Of a stretch of 18,675 nt of DNA, positions 7,135 through 13,908 are shown piece by piece. Source of the DNA: an uncultured Eubacteriales bacterium (lineage in GTDB: Bacteria; Bacillota; Clostridia; Christensenellales; UBA1242); assembly GCA_902796285.1 (NCBI GenBank), contig CADBOH010000059.1:1-18675 (forward strand), read 5' to 3'. A program made the translations under genes and the position numbers. Below the pieces are notes generated by a model. The model had not been told where the DNA came from. It saw only the letters and a program-made list of their open reading frames with translations, and searched no databases. Position 1 is the first letter of the stretch. The number at the start of each line of letters is the position of its first letter.

Positions 7135-7653
7135 TTAATCCTCGTCATCATCATAGTCGAAGTCGTCATCATCATCATCGTCATCATAGTCATCATCGTA
7201 ATCATCATCCATATCCTCTTCTTCGGCCATTTCTTCAAGGCTTTCATCATCCTCATCAAAGTTGATATCATCATCACCAAAATCAATATCAGGAGTCAAA
7301 TCATCGTCATCATCAAGAAGTGTAGATTTTGTTAAATCATTAACAGCATTCATGTCGCCTGATTCATCATCACCGAGCATGATATCATCACTTTCTTCCC
7401 CTGAGAGATATTCTTCCCAATCGCCATTAAGTTCACCATCTTCATTTTGATGCTCTTTAAGGCAGCTTGCGCACATAATCTCGTTTTGTCCAATATAGTT
7501 TGTTTTACAAATTGGGCAAAGTTCTAAGTCAAGATCATCAACATAATCCTTCTTTGCTTCCATTTCCGCTTTGCATACTGAGCAATATTTATCTTTCTTT
7601 TGGATATAATTTAGTTCACATCTTGGGCATCTAATATATACAGGTTTTTTCAT
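7135..7653 (-). CDS. Tandem zinc-ribbon protein with hyperacidic Asp-rich tail (function unknown)
   Basis: The 172-residue protein has two copies of the same metal-binding unit, CPxCxxNYI..CxxC: Cys9/12/24/27 and Cys46/49/61/64. Both have exactly 11 residues between the Cys pairs, so this is an internal duplication of a rubredoxin-knuckle zinc ribbon. From about residue 69 the sequence becomes acidic. The last 55 residues are almost only Asp and Glu with a few Tyr, Phe and Met. I do not recognise a named family. The acidic tail resembles in charge, not in sequence, the RNA-polymerase delta subunit tail and other nucleic-acid mimics; a role in transcription or translation is conjecture. The ATG follows AAGGAG, a near-perfect promoter lies upstream, and the gene is a single cistron ended by the shared terminator. 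Confidence 0.85.
   Translation of the reverse strand: MKKPVYIRCPRCELNYIQKKDKYCSVCKAEMEAKKDYVDDLDLELCPICKTNYIGQNEIMCASCLKEHQNEDGELNGDWEEYLSGEESDDIMLGDDESGDMNAVNDLTKSTLLDDDDDLTPDIDFGDDDINFDEDDESLEEMAEEEDMDDDYDDDYDDDDDDDDFDYDDDED
7140..7210. repeat. Trinucleotide (TCA/TCG) low-complexity tract encoding poly-Asp
   Basis: The plus strand is almost entirely TCA, TCG and ATC triplets, the complement of GAT/GAC codons in the acidic tail of the zinc-ribbon gene. Such a tract may gain or lose triplets by slippage without frameshift, so tail length could vary between strains. Confidence 0.7.
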
Positions 7654-7715
7654 TTTAACTCCTTTTTTGATCGTTTAAAAATCTATATTTCTCTTATTCT
7701 AAACTATTCATAGGT

Positions 7716-7744
7716 ATAATACCCTTATATAGCAGTTTTGTCAA
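7716..7744 (-). promoter_or_regulatory. Near-consensus promoter of the zinc-ribbon gene with operator-like palindrome
   Basis: On the minus strand a perfect TTGACA (7744-7739) lies 17 bp from TATTAT (7721-7716), the strongest-looking promoter in the window. The inverted repeat GGTAT-A-ATACC (7713-7723) covers the -10, a position where a repressor could act. The leader is about 55 bases. Confidence 0.85.
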
Positions 7745-7774
7745 ATGTTTTTTTATTTTTTTTTGAATTTTAGC

Positions 7775-8407
7775 CTATTTTTTATTGTCAAGAGCGGCCT
7801 CTGCCTGGCTCTTTCTTATATACAATGGACAAAGTTCTTTATAAGAACAAAACTCCCCTTGTTTTTCCTTTAATAACGCAAGTTCTAAAAGTTCGTTTGG
7901 TGTTACTTCAATTTGAATATTTGTTATATTCTCTTCTTTAAGTCCAACTTTTATCCCCTGCAATTTGTCAAGCTCTTCCTTTTCAATCATTTGTTCTGGG
8001 CCAATTTTATTGCCGCTTTTATCATAAGAACAAACAAAGTACAATCCGCTTAATGCGTTAATCACACATGTAAAGTTATCATTGATAATATTATTTTTGA
8101 TATAACTATATGCCATCAAATCAAAGCTTGTTATTGGATAAATCTTTTTTTCACCTTGCTGCCCCTGAACAAGCCCTTTTATAAGCGCTATACCTATCCT
8201 AAGACCAGTAAATGATCCTGGCCCCGTAACAACGCAATATGAGTTGTTTTCACCAATTTTACAGCCCATTTCATCTAGCATTTTGTCAATCGCCGGCAAA
8301 AGGCTTTCTGCGTGCTTTGCGTTTGAATCTAACTGACAAAATTTTGTTTTGCCATCAATGTCAATTGCAATCATTGCATTTTTAAATGCTGAAGATATTG
8401 CTATCAT
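7775..8407 (-). CDS. tsaB: tRNA threonylcarbamoyladenosine biosynthesis protein TsaB
   Basis: TsaB is the ASKHA-fold partner of TsaD and TsaE. Together they transfer the threonylcarbamoyl group to A37 of ANN-decoding tRNAs. The 210-residue product shows KHAESLLPAID (31-41) and GPGSFTGLRIG (62-72), both hallmarks of TsaB/YeaZ. The usual N-terminal AIDTS is replaced by AISSA (3-7); TsaB itself is not the catalytic subunit, so this is tolerable. The ATG overlaps the TGA of tsaE (ATGA). In many Bacillota rimI and tsaD follow; here they do not, and the next gene has its own promoter, so tsaD must lie elsewhere. It closes the long minus-strand operon; no clear terminator is seen after it. Confidence 0.95.
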   Translation of the reverse strand: MIAISSAFKNAMIAIDIDGKTKFCQLDSNAKHAESLLPAIDKMLDEMGCKIGENNSYCVVTGPGSFTGLRIGIALIKGLVQGQQGEKKIYPITSFDLMAYSYIKNNIINDNFTCVINALSGLYFVCSYDKSGNKIGPEQMIEKEELDKLQGIKVGLKEENITNIQIEVTPNELLELALLKEKQGEFCSYKELCPLYIRKSQAEAALDNKK

Positions 8408-8856
8408 TTGTTTTCTCCTATAACATTTGACAACGTAATTTTTCTTTTGTTGTCATCTAATTTTTCTATTTTAATTTGAATATGTGAGCAATTTATAAGC
8501 CCTTCAACTTGTTCTGGCCACTCCACAAAAACGATGCCAGCAAGATTTTTTAAATCAAAATATTCATTAAACCCAAGCTCCTCTGCCTCTTCTTTTGATG
8601 ACAATCTATACATATCAAAGTGATATACAGGGACTAGGCCATTTTCATATACATTTAAAAGCGTAAATGTTGGGCTTGAAACAAGTTCATCTGAGCCAAG
8701 TCCCTTTACAAAGCCTTTCACAAAATGAGTTTTTCCCGCTCCTAAATCTCCAACAAGAGTGAATACTACACCTTTTCCAACGGTCTTTGCAAGTTTTTCG
8801 CCAACAAGCATTGTTTCTCTTTCGCTGTTAGTCACCACCGACAATATTTCTTCCAT
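8404..8856 (-). CDS. tsaE: tRNA threonylcarbamoyladenosine biosynthesis ATPase TsaE
   Basis: TsaE is the ATPase that resets the TsaB-TsaD complex during t6A37 synthesis. The 150-residue protein has a Walker A GDLGAGKT (36-43), the switch-like SPTFT (61-65), YHFDMYRL (78-85) and the signature VEWPE (111-115). These are all diagnostic and the length is normal. The start ATG lies inside the end of the PAP2 phosphatase gene (29-bp overlap) and is preceded by CGGAGAAAATA, so ribosomes can enter there or re-initiate. It overlaps tsaB by 4 bp at its end. Cytoplasmic. Confidence 0.97.
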   Translation of the reverse strand: MEEILSVVTNSERETMLVGEKLAKTVGKGVVFTLVGDLGAGKTHFVKGFVKGLGSDELVSSPTFTLLNVYENGLVPVYHFDMYRLSSKEEAEELGFNEYFDLKNLAGIVFVEWPEQVEGLINCSHIQIKIEKLDDNKRKITLSNVIGENK

Positions 8857-9481
8857 TATTTTCTCCGATATAATCCCTTTTAAAAAAGAGTTTTTTCATG
8901 ATGATATTATATACCAAAATTGAAATAATTGCAAACAATATACCAAGTATTAGGCCAACAATTGTATCAGTTAAGTAATGCGCTCCTAGTGCCATCCTAG
9001 AAACTAAAACGCTAAAAGAAATAATTGACACCAAAACTATTGAAAGTGCTTTGTTTAAACTTTGTGAGTTGGACTTTATAATCACATATACAATATACGA
9101 TGCAAAAATACCAGCACTCAAACTATGGCCAGATGGAAAACTGAAACCATCCTCATTATCATAGTTAACAATATCTTGATAATCAACAAAAGGTCTATTT
9201 CTTGCAATTAAATGTTTTAAAACTCTGTTTAGCAACTGAAATACAAAATACGAAACAAAAAGAGCATACGCTAAACTGCGCTTTTTTAGAAAAACAATAA
9301 AAAATGTTATAGCAAAACCCATTAGGCTGCCAAACATTGATATTACCCTAAAAACAATCACCCACGCTGGTGACATATTCAACTGAAAAAATCTAATTAA
9401 ATCCGCTTCAAATTCCATATGATTATAGTGTGAATTTTTAATAAAAATAAACATAATAAAAAAGATTAATGTATATGGCAT
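8828..9481 (-). CDS. PAP2-family membrane phosphatase
   Basis: The 217-residue membrane protein has the complete PAP2 active site: Lys89-x6-Arg96-Pro97, PSGH (116-119) and Ser161-Arg162-x5-His168-x3-Asp172. About six membrane spans surround these motifs, with the active site on the outer face. Members dephosphorylate phosphatidic acid or undecaprenyl diphosphate; sequence alone does not choose between them. The ATG at 9481 has only a weak ribosome site (AAAGAT); a second Met at residue 22 is possible, but the first keeps an N-terminal hydrophobic segment and a tight 12-bp gap to the upstream gene. The last 29 bases encode the start of tsaE in another frame. It sits in the operon between the methyltransferase and tsaE. 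Confidence 0.92.
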   Translation of the reverse strand: MPYTLIFFIMFIFIKNSHYNHMEFEADLIRFFQLNMSPAWVIVFRVISMFGSLMGFAITFFIVFLKKRSLAYALFVSYFVFQLLNRVLKHLIARNRPFVDYQDIVNYDNEDGFSFPSGHSLSAGIFASYIVYVIIKSNSQSLNKALSIVLVSIISFSVLVSRMALGAHYLTDTIVGLILGILFAIISILVYNIIMKKLFFKRDYIGENNGRNIVGGD

Positions 9482-9493
9482 TAATCTTTTTGT

Positions 9494-10072
9494 TTATTTT
9501 TTCTTGCAAACACAAAATCCATCATCAATATGGTAAAATTCATATGTGATATCACTATCATCCTTAACCATTTGTATAAATTTTTTCATATTATTTACCA
9601 TAGCCCTATTTTTATGAGTTACTCGCTGTGGTGAATCTAATAATCCAAGCAAATCAACGTTGTCAGCAAATATTGTGCCGCCACCTGTTAACAAATTTTT
9701 AAGTAAAGGATAATATCTAAAATATTGTCCCTTCGGAAAAAAAAAAAAAATGAAATCAAATTTTTGCCCTGAGCGCTCCAACAACACAATCTCATCTAAT
9801 GCATCTCCAACCTTCAACTCAACTCTATTTTCAACGCCATATTTTTTGAAGTTTAATCGTGCTTCTTCTGCCCGCTGCTCATTTTTTTCTATTGTTACAA
9901 GCTTTGCGTCGGTTGCTTTTAGCATCATTATACCGGAGTAGCCAATAGCAGTGCCTATTTCCAAAATTCTTGTTGGCTTAGCACTTTTGCAAAGTTCTAC
10001 CAAAATCCCTGCTGTTTTGTCTCTAACAATTGGAATCATGTTTTGCTGTGCATATTGTTTAAGTTTTTGCAT
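9494..10072 (-). CDS. Class I SAM-dependent O-methyltransferase (TrmR/YrrM-like) with altered metal site
   Basis: The 192-residue protein has SAM motif I LEIGTAIGYSG (37-47), the acidic ribose contact IEKNE (61-65) and the metal-site pair FADNV (135-139), as in family 3 O-methyltransferases. The N-terminus LKQYAQQNMIPIVR resembles the YrrM/TrmR group, which methylates 5-hydroxyuridine at tRNA position 34; in this tRNA-modification operon that role is plausible. The oddity is FIFFFFPKGQ (107-116). Relatives usually have an FID/FLD-type Asp two to three residues before xKGQ, a metal ligand. Here Phe111 occupies it, encoded within a 14-base homopolymer (9737-9750). The length is conserved, so it is a replacement, not an indel. 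Activity may be lost or the base call may be wrong. The ATG is 8 bp after the RNase J stop, with AGGATG overlapping that stop. Confidence 0.85.
   Translation of the reverse strand: MQKLKQYAQQNMIPIVRDKTAGILVELCKSAKPTRILEIGTAIGYSGIMMLKATDAKLVTIEKNEQRAEEARLNFKKYGVENRVELKVGDALDEIVLLERSGQKFDFIFFFFPKGQYFRYYPLLKNLLTGGGTIFADNVDLLGLLDSPQRVTHKNRAMVNNMKKFIQMVKDDSDITYEFYHIDDGFCVCKKK
9737..9750. repeat. 14-base A homopolymer inside the methyltransferase gene
   Basis: An uninterrupted run of 14 A on the plus strand (T14 on the coding strand) encodes the end of Ile108 and Phe109-112. It is long enough for replication or transcription slippage and for read errors. Confidence 0.9.
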
Positions 10073-10080
10073 AACTCATC

Positions 10081-11739
10081 CTAGTCAAGAGTAACAATAG
10101 TAAGGATCATTGGTCTACGTTTTGTTCTCTTAAATATAAAGTTTGATACACTTCTTCTTAAAGATGCTCTTATCACTGCTGGTTCAACACCTCTAAGGTC
10201 AGCTTCTTTAAGTGATGCAACAATGCAATCTCTTGCATCTTGAACGAAACTTTCCTGTTCGTCAGCATAAACAACACCCCTTGTGATAATAAATGGATCT
10301 CCAACAACCTCACCAGCAACGTTGTTGATGTTAACACAAACAACGCAGATTCCATCTTCAGAAAGTTGTTTTCTCTCTCTAAGAACTGTGCTATCCATAT
10401 CGCCAATACCAAATCCATCAACAAGTCTTTGGCCCGCTTTAACAGTTTTGGTCTCTTTTATAGAGTTTGGCCCCATTTCAACTTGCATACCTATACTTGG
10501 CAAAATAATATTTCTTGCATCCATACCAAGCGTCATTGCAAGTTCCTTATGCGTTTTTAAGTGTCTATATTCGCCATGTATTGGCATAAAGAATTTTGGC
10601 TTAACAAGGCTATGCATAAGTTTTAATTCTTCTTGGCAAGCGTGACCAGATGTGTGAACTTCGGCAAGTTCATCGTAGATAACATCTGCGCCAAGCTTAA
10701 ATAATGCGTTAATTACGTTATACACGTTCTTTTCATTTCCAGGAATTGGTGATGCAGAAAGAATTACGAGGTCGTTTTCCTTAATTTTTAGGCTTTTAAA
10801 TTCACCTGATGCCATCCTTGTGAGTGCGCTCATTGGTTCGCCTTGACTACCAGTTGACATAATTAAAACCTCTTTGTCATCCATCTTATCAACTTTCTCA
10901 ATATCAATAATGTTGTCGCGATTAAATGATAATTCTCCAAGTTTTAAAGCAACTTCGCTGATGTTAACCATGCTTCTGCCAGTAAACGCTATTTTTCTGT
11001 TGTACTTTTCAGCTATATCCATGATTTGTTGCATACGATGAATATTTGATGCAAAGGTAGCAACGATGATTCTGTTGTTAGCATGATTTTTGATAATTTC
11101 ATCAAGAGTTCTGCCAACTGACTTTTCACTCATTGAGTAGCCCTTTCTGCATACGTTTGTGCTTTCACAAAGAAGAAGATTAACGCCCTTTCGTCCAATC
11201 TCACCTAGCCTTGGCAGGTCGGTCATTTCGCCATCAATTGGCTCATAATCAATCTTAAAGTCACCAGTGTGCAAAACGGTACCAACTGGGGTTGTAACGC
11301 TCATTGCAAGTGCACCAGCAATTGAGTGACTCACCTTTATAAACTCAATTGCAAACGAACCTATTTTTAAAACATTTCTTGGCTTAACTGCAACTGCCTT
11401 ATATTTTATTCCTTGATACTCTTTCATTTTATTTTCAACTAAGGCAAGAGTAAGTCTTGATCCATAAATTGGAACATTGATTTGTTGCAACAGGAAAGGC
11501 ACTGCACCTATGTGGTCCTCATGGCCATGAGTGAGCAGTAATGCCTTAATTTTCGACTTGTTTTCAACAAGATATGTCATGTCAGGTATAACAATATCAA
11601 CCCCTGGCAAATCTTCCCCTGGGAATGTAAGACCTGCATCGATGATAATGATTTCATCACCATATTCAAGTGCAGTCATATTTTTGCCAATTTCGCCTAC
11701 ACCACCCAAAAATGTTATTTTTAATTTATTGTCTTTCAA
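10081..11739 (-). CDS. rnj: Ribonuclease J
   Basis: RNase J is the metallo-beta-lactamase/beta-CASP nuclease with endonuclease and 5'-3' exonuclease activity in mRNA decay and rRNA maturation. The sequence has FLGGVGEIGKN near the start, the zinc motif HGHEDH (71-76 from the start used here), VSHSI, HTGDFKID, STGSQGEP of the beta-CASP part, HTSGHA and PIHGEYRHL, then the C-terminal domain. The length of about 552 is typical. Start choice: no ATG precedes the fold. A TTG at 11737-11739 lies 7 bases after GGAG (11750-11747), ideal spacing. A TTG nine codons earlier (11766) has no ribosome site. Whether it is J1 or J2 cannot be decided. The next gene follows after 8 bp; the 82-bp gap before it holds a small hairpin (TTCTT-GAAA-GAGAA) followed by a T run, perhaps a weak attenuator. 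Confidence 0.96.
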   Translation of the reverse strand: MKDNKLKITFLGGVGEIGKNMTALEYGDEIIIIDAGLTFPGEDLPGVDIVIPDMTYLVENKSKIKALLLTHGHEDHIGAVPFLLQQINVPIYGSRLTLALVENKMKEYQGIKYKAVAVKPRNVLKIGSFAIEFIKVSHSIAGALAMSVTTPVGTVLHTGDFKIDYEPIDGEMTDLPRLGEIGRKGVNLLLCESTNVCRKGYSMSEKSVGRTLDEIIKNHANNRIIVATFASNIHRMQQIMDIAEKYNRKIAFTGRSMVNISEVALKLGELSFNRDNIIDIEKVDKMDDKEVLIMSTGSQGEPMSALTRMASGEFKSLKIKENDLVILSASPIPGNEKNVYNVINALFKLGADVIYDELAEVHTSGHACQEELKLMHSLVKPKFFMPIHGEYRHLKTHKELAMTLGMDARNIILPSIGMQVEMGPNSIKETKTVKAGQRLVDGFGIGDMDSTVLRERKQLSEDGICVVCVNINNVAGEVVGDPFIITRGVVYADEQESFVQDARDCIVASLKEADLRGVEPAVIRASLRRSVSNFIFKRTKRRPMILTIVTLD

Positions 11740-11821
11740 TTTTTTGCTCCTTTTAATTTTTTGCAAACAAAAAACAATTCTCTTTCAAGAACGGATTTTT
11801 TGTTAAATTTTTAATATTTTT

Positions 11822-12748
11822 TTATAATAGGTATTTAGCGTCTTCTATTTTATCAATTTCTTCAAGTTTCTTTGGGCTAATAATGTTGTCAGCGTCAATA
11901 TAATATCTCATGCCCTGGCTTGAGAAGAACATCACCATTTCAAAAATATAAATCATTGGTGACATGATAGGCAATATAATTATAATAGAATATGCACCTA
12001 GTATCATGGAAATAACTATTGCAAGTAAATAGAAAATAAATGTTGTTGAAAACACAGCAGCTACCTTTCTAAATACCGCTCTAATGCCAATTGTAAATGA
12101 TGAAAAAATGTTGTGATTATAAACAACCTTTGCAGGCGCCCAGCCGGCGTTGAAAAGTGCTTTAAATGCCATTAAAAGTGCCGGCAAAATAACAAATGCA
12201 AATGGCATAATATAATCAAAAATTGGATTGTCTACCCTTGTAAGCCCCCACATGCTTAAAACAATAAGTGCATTAAATGGCAAAGAGTAAATCACTTTGA
12301 TAATTGAATATACAATTGATGAACCAAGCGTTTTTAAAAATGTGCCTGTAAAACTTTGCTTTCTGCATGATGACATATATCCATACATCATTTCACATGT
12401 CACATACTTACCAATATTTAATAATACAGGAAGGAAGTAGAATGACATAAATACAAAATATATTCCCTTCCAAATGTTTGTAGCAAATAGTTGCTTGAAA
12501 AACACAATAACAAAATCAGCAATCAAGGTTAATGCTTTGGCGATACCTGAGCCAATAATTGTTCCTGACTGAAACACTGATGCAAGGCCTGTTTCATTAT
12601 ATGCATACTGGGCTATTGACAGATAGTCTTTATAAAAAATCGCAATAAACCCAAAAGTGAGCCCAATAGATAAAATATGGTAAACCAAAAGTTTCCACAT
12701 CTTATCAAAATTTGTAAACAAAAGTCTTGCCGAATTTCTAAACATCAT
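11822..12748 (-). CDS. Polytopic membrane protein of unknown function
   Basis: The 308-residue protein has about seven hydrophobic segments: near residues 18-39, 70-88, 95-113, 144-170, 180-205 and a long double segment 233-280. It ends in a charged cytoplasmic tail (PKKLEEIDKIEDAKYLL). I do not recognise a named family; the layout resembles the uncharacterised clostridial membrane proteins annotated as DUF families. It is the first gene after a good promoter and precedes RNase J by 82 bp on the same strand, so it is probably the head of the RNase J-tsaB operon. It begins with two adjacent ATG codons; the ribosome site TTGGAAA is weak. Its link with RNA enzymes may be only transcriptional. 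Confidence 0.75.
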   Translation of the reverse strand: MMFRNSARLLFTNFDKMWKLLVYHILSIGLTFGFIAIFYKDYLSIAQYAYNETGLASVFQSGTIIGSGIAKALTLIADFVIVFFKQLFATNIWKGIYFVFMSFYFLPVLLNIGKYVTCEMMYGYMSSCRKQSFTGTFLKTLGSSIVYSIIKVIYSLPFNALIVLSMWGLTRVDNPIFDYIMPFAFVILPALLMAFKALFNAGWAPAKVVYNHNIFSSFTIGIRAVFRKVAAVFSTTFIFYLLAIVISMILGAYSIIIILPIMSPMIYIFEMVMFFSSQGMRYYIDADNIISPKKLEEIDKIEDAKYLL

Positions 12749-12785
12749 AAGTTTTTATTTCCAATAACTAATTTTACCTATAATA

Positions 12786-12814
12786 AGTATACAACAATTT
12801 TAGCCAATAATCAA
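12786..12814 (-). promoter_or_regulatory. Promoter of the membrane protein-RNase J-tsaB operon
   Basis: On the minus strand TTGATT (12814-12809) and TATACT (12791-12786) are spaced by 17 bp. The hexamers and spacing are identical to those of the surface-protein promoter at 3690-3718. The leader is about 30 bases. Confidence 0.7.
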
Positions 12815-12880
12815 CCGATTTAAAATAAAATTTAATAGATTTTATATCTATTATTGTTTAAATATGATATTTAGTGCAAT

Positions 12881-12905
12881 AAAAAAGCAATCCGATGATT
12901 GCTTT
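12881..12905 (-). terminator. Rho-independent terminator of greA
   Basis: On the minus strand AAGCAATC (12904-12897) and GATTGCTT (12892-12885) form an 8-9 bp stem with a 4-base loop, followed by six T. The left arm overlaps the greA stop codon. Confidence 0.85.
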
Positions 12906-13365
12906 ACTTAACTTCCAATATTTTGTATACAACTACGCCAACATCAGTTTTAACCTTAACAGTTTCCCCTTGTTTATGTCCAATAAGGGCAGAACCTACT
13001 GGAGAGTTGTTGCTGATAATACCATTGGCAGGATCACTTTCGGTTGACCCCAAAATTTTGTATTCAAGTTCTTCATCAAATTCTTCATCATATAGTTTTA
13101 CAGTAGAGCCGATTCCCACCTCGCCACCTGTTGTTTTTTTGTCAGCGATTTGGCAAGTGAGCAAAATCTCTTCCATCTCTCTTATTTCAGATTCGATTTG
13201 TGTTTGCTCTTCTCTGGCTGCTTCATATTCTGCGTTTTCAGAAAGATCGCCGAACTCTCTAGCAATGCCGATTTTTTTGCTTACTTCTACTCTTCTTACA
13301 GTTTTGTAATAGTTTAATTTTTCCTCGAGTTGTTTTTTACCTTCCGGTGTTAAAATATGTGCCAT
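12904..13365 (-). CDS. greA: Transcription elongation factor GreA
   Basis: GreA enters the RNA-polymerase secondary channel and stimulates cleavage of backtracked transcripts. The 153-residue protein shows the N-terminal coiled coil beginning LTPEGKKQLEEKL, the acidic-tip motif GDLSENAEY, and the FKBP-like C-terminal domain with SPVGSALIGHKQGE. All are family hallmarks and the length is near the usual 155-160. Start choice: ATG at 13365 lies 7 bases after AGGAG; the TTG two codons earlier is only one base from the ribosome site and is rejected. It has its own consensus promoter and a terminator that overlaps its stop, so it is transcribed alone. Confidence 0.97.
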   Translation of the reverse strand: MAHILTPEGKKQLEEKLNYYKTVRRVEVSKKIGIAREFGDLSENAEYEAAREEQTQIESEIREMEEILLTCQIADKKTTGGEVGIGSTVKLYDEEFDEELEYKILGSTESDPANGIISNNSPVGSALIGHKQGETVKVKTDVGVVVYKILEVK

Positions 13366-13397
13366 ACTCAAGCTCCTTTTACTTGTTACAATGTTTT

Positions 13398-13426
13398 ATT
13401 ATACCTTTTTTTGATTTTTAAGTCAA
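13398..13426 (-). promoter_or_regulatory. Consensus sigma-A promoter of greA
   Basis: On the minus strand TTGACT (13426-13421) and a perfect TATAAT (13403-13398) are spaced by 17 bp. The leader is about 25 bases and ends in AAAAGGAGC. Confidence 0.88.
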
Positions 13427-13452
13427 TGTTTTTTAAAAAGTTTTGAATTTTT

Positions 13453-13468
13453 TTTGCAACATTGCAAA
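13453..13468. promoter_or_regulatory. Perfect 16-bp palindrome upstream of the DUF378 gene
   Basis: TTTGCAA-CA-TTGCAAA is a perfect 7-bp inverted repeat with a 2-base centre. It lies about 12 bases before the AGGAG ribosome site of the DUF378 gene, in the zone where its transcript should start. It could be an operator or a short hairpin in the leader. No clear -35/-10 pair was found for this gene. Confidence 0.4.
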
Positions 13469-13494
13469 CATTATATGCAAGGAGAATTGTTTTT

Positions 13495-13899
13495 ATGTTT
13501 ACAATCATTGCTTTTCTTTTAACAATAGCCGGATCCGTAAATTGGCTATTGATTGGACTATTGCAATACGATTTTGTTGCAGGGATTTTTGGCTTTCAAG
13601 CCTCAATCTTTTCAAGAATAATTTATATTGTTATAGGTGCATCAAGCGTGTTTTTGGTGTACAAATTATTTAAAGGCAAAGGATCAATCCCCGTTTTTAC
13701 AAGAAACAATAAGAAAGACCTTGCACAAAATATTGAAAAGATGAGAGCACCAAAGCATGAAAAAGCATACGCAAACATCGAAGCCTCAAAAGAGATAGAT
13801 GATAATGAATATTATGATAAAAATGATGACTTTGACCAGGATTTTTCAAGGCAAAATCATCATAAAAGTCTTTTTGATGAGCATTTGGATGAAAGTTAG
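13495..13899 (+). CDS. DUF378 (YuzA-like) membrane protein with acidic C-terminal extension
   Basis: The first about 58 residues form a DUF378 domain: a helix ending AGSVNWLLIGLLQYD, a short loop FVAGIFG, and a second helix IIYIVIGASSVFLVYKLF. DUF378 proteins are about 70-residue two-helix membrane proteins of unknown function. Here the protein is 134 residues: the last about 70 are hydrophilic, first basic, then rich in Asp and Glu (DDNEYYDKNDDFDQDF). This tail is probably cytoplasmic and is not part of the usual family. Start choice: ATG at 13495 follows AGGAG at 10 bases. A TTG 11 codons earlier (13462) lies before the ribosome site and is rejected. The gene is followed, with its stop inside the next ribosome site, by a 23-residue peptide gene. 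Confidence 0.85.
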   Translation: MFTIIAFLLTIAGSVNWLLIGLLQYDFVAGIFGFQASIFSRIIYIVIGASSVFLVYKLFKGKGSIPVFTRNNKKDLAQNIEKMRAPKHEKAYANIEASKEIDDNEYYDKNDDFDQDFSRQNHHKSLFDEHLDES

Positions 13900-13908
13900 G
13901 AGGAAAAA

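Noticed and set aside
7080..7265. His/Arg-rich plus-strand frame
   Set aside because: It is the complement of the poly-Asp codons of the zinc-ribbon gene and crosses a terminator; composition is an artefact of the triplet tract.
10240..10645. Two overlapping plus-strand frames of over 100 codons
   Set aside because: Antisense to the conserved C-terminal part of RNase J.
12899..13309. Plus-strand frame of 136 codons
   Set aside because: Antisense to greA, which is unambiguous; Ser/Leu-rich low-complexity product.
13443..13673. Plus-strand frame overlapping the start of the DUF378 gene
   Set aside because: Out of frame with a recognisable DUF378 domain and lacking a ribosome site.
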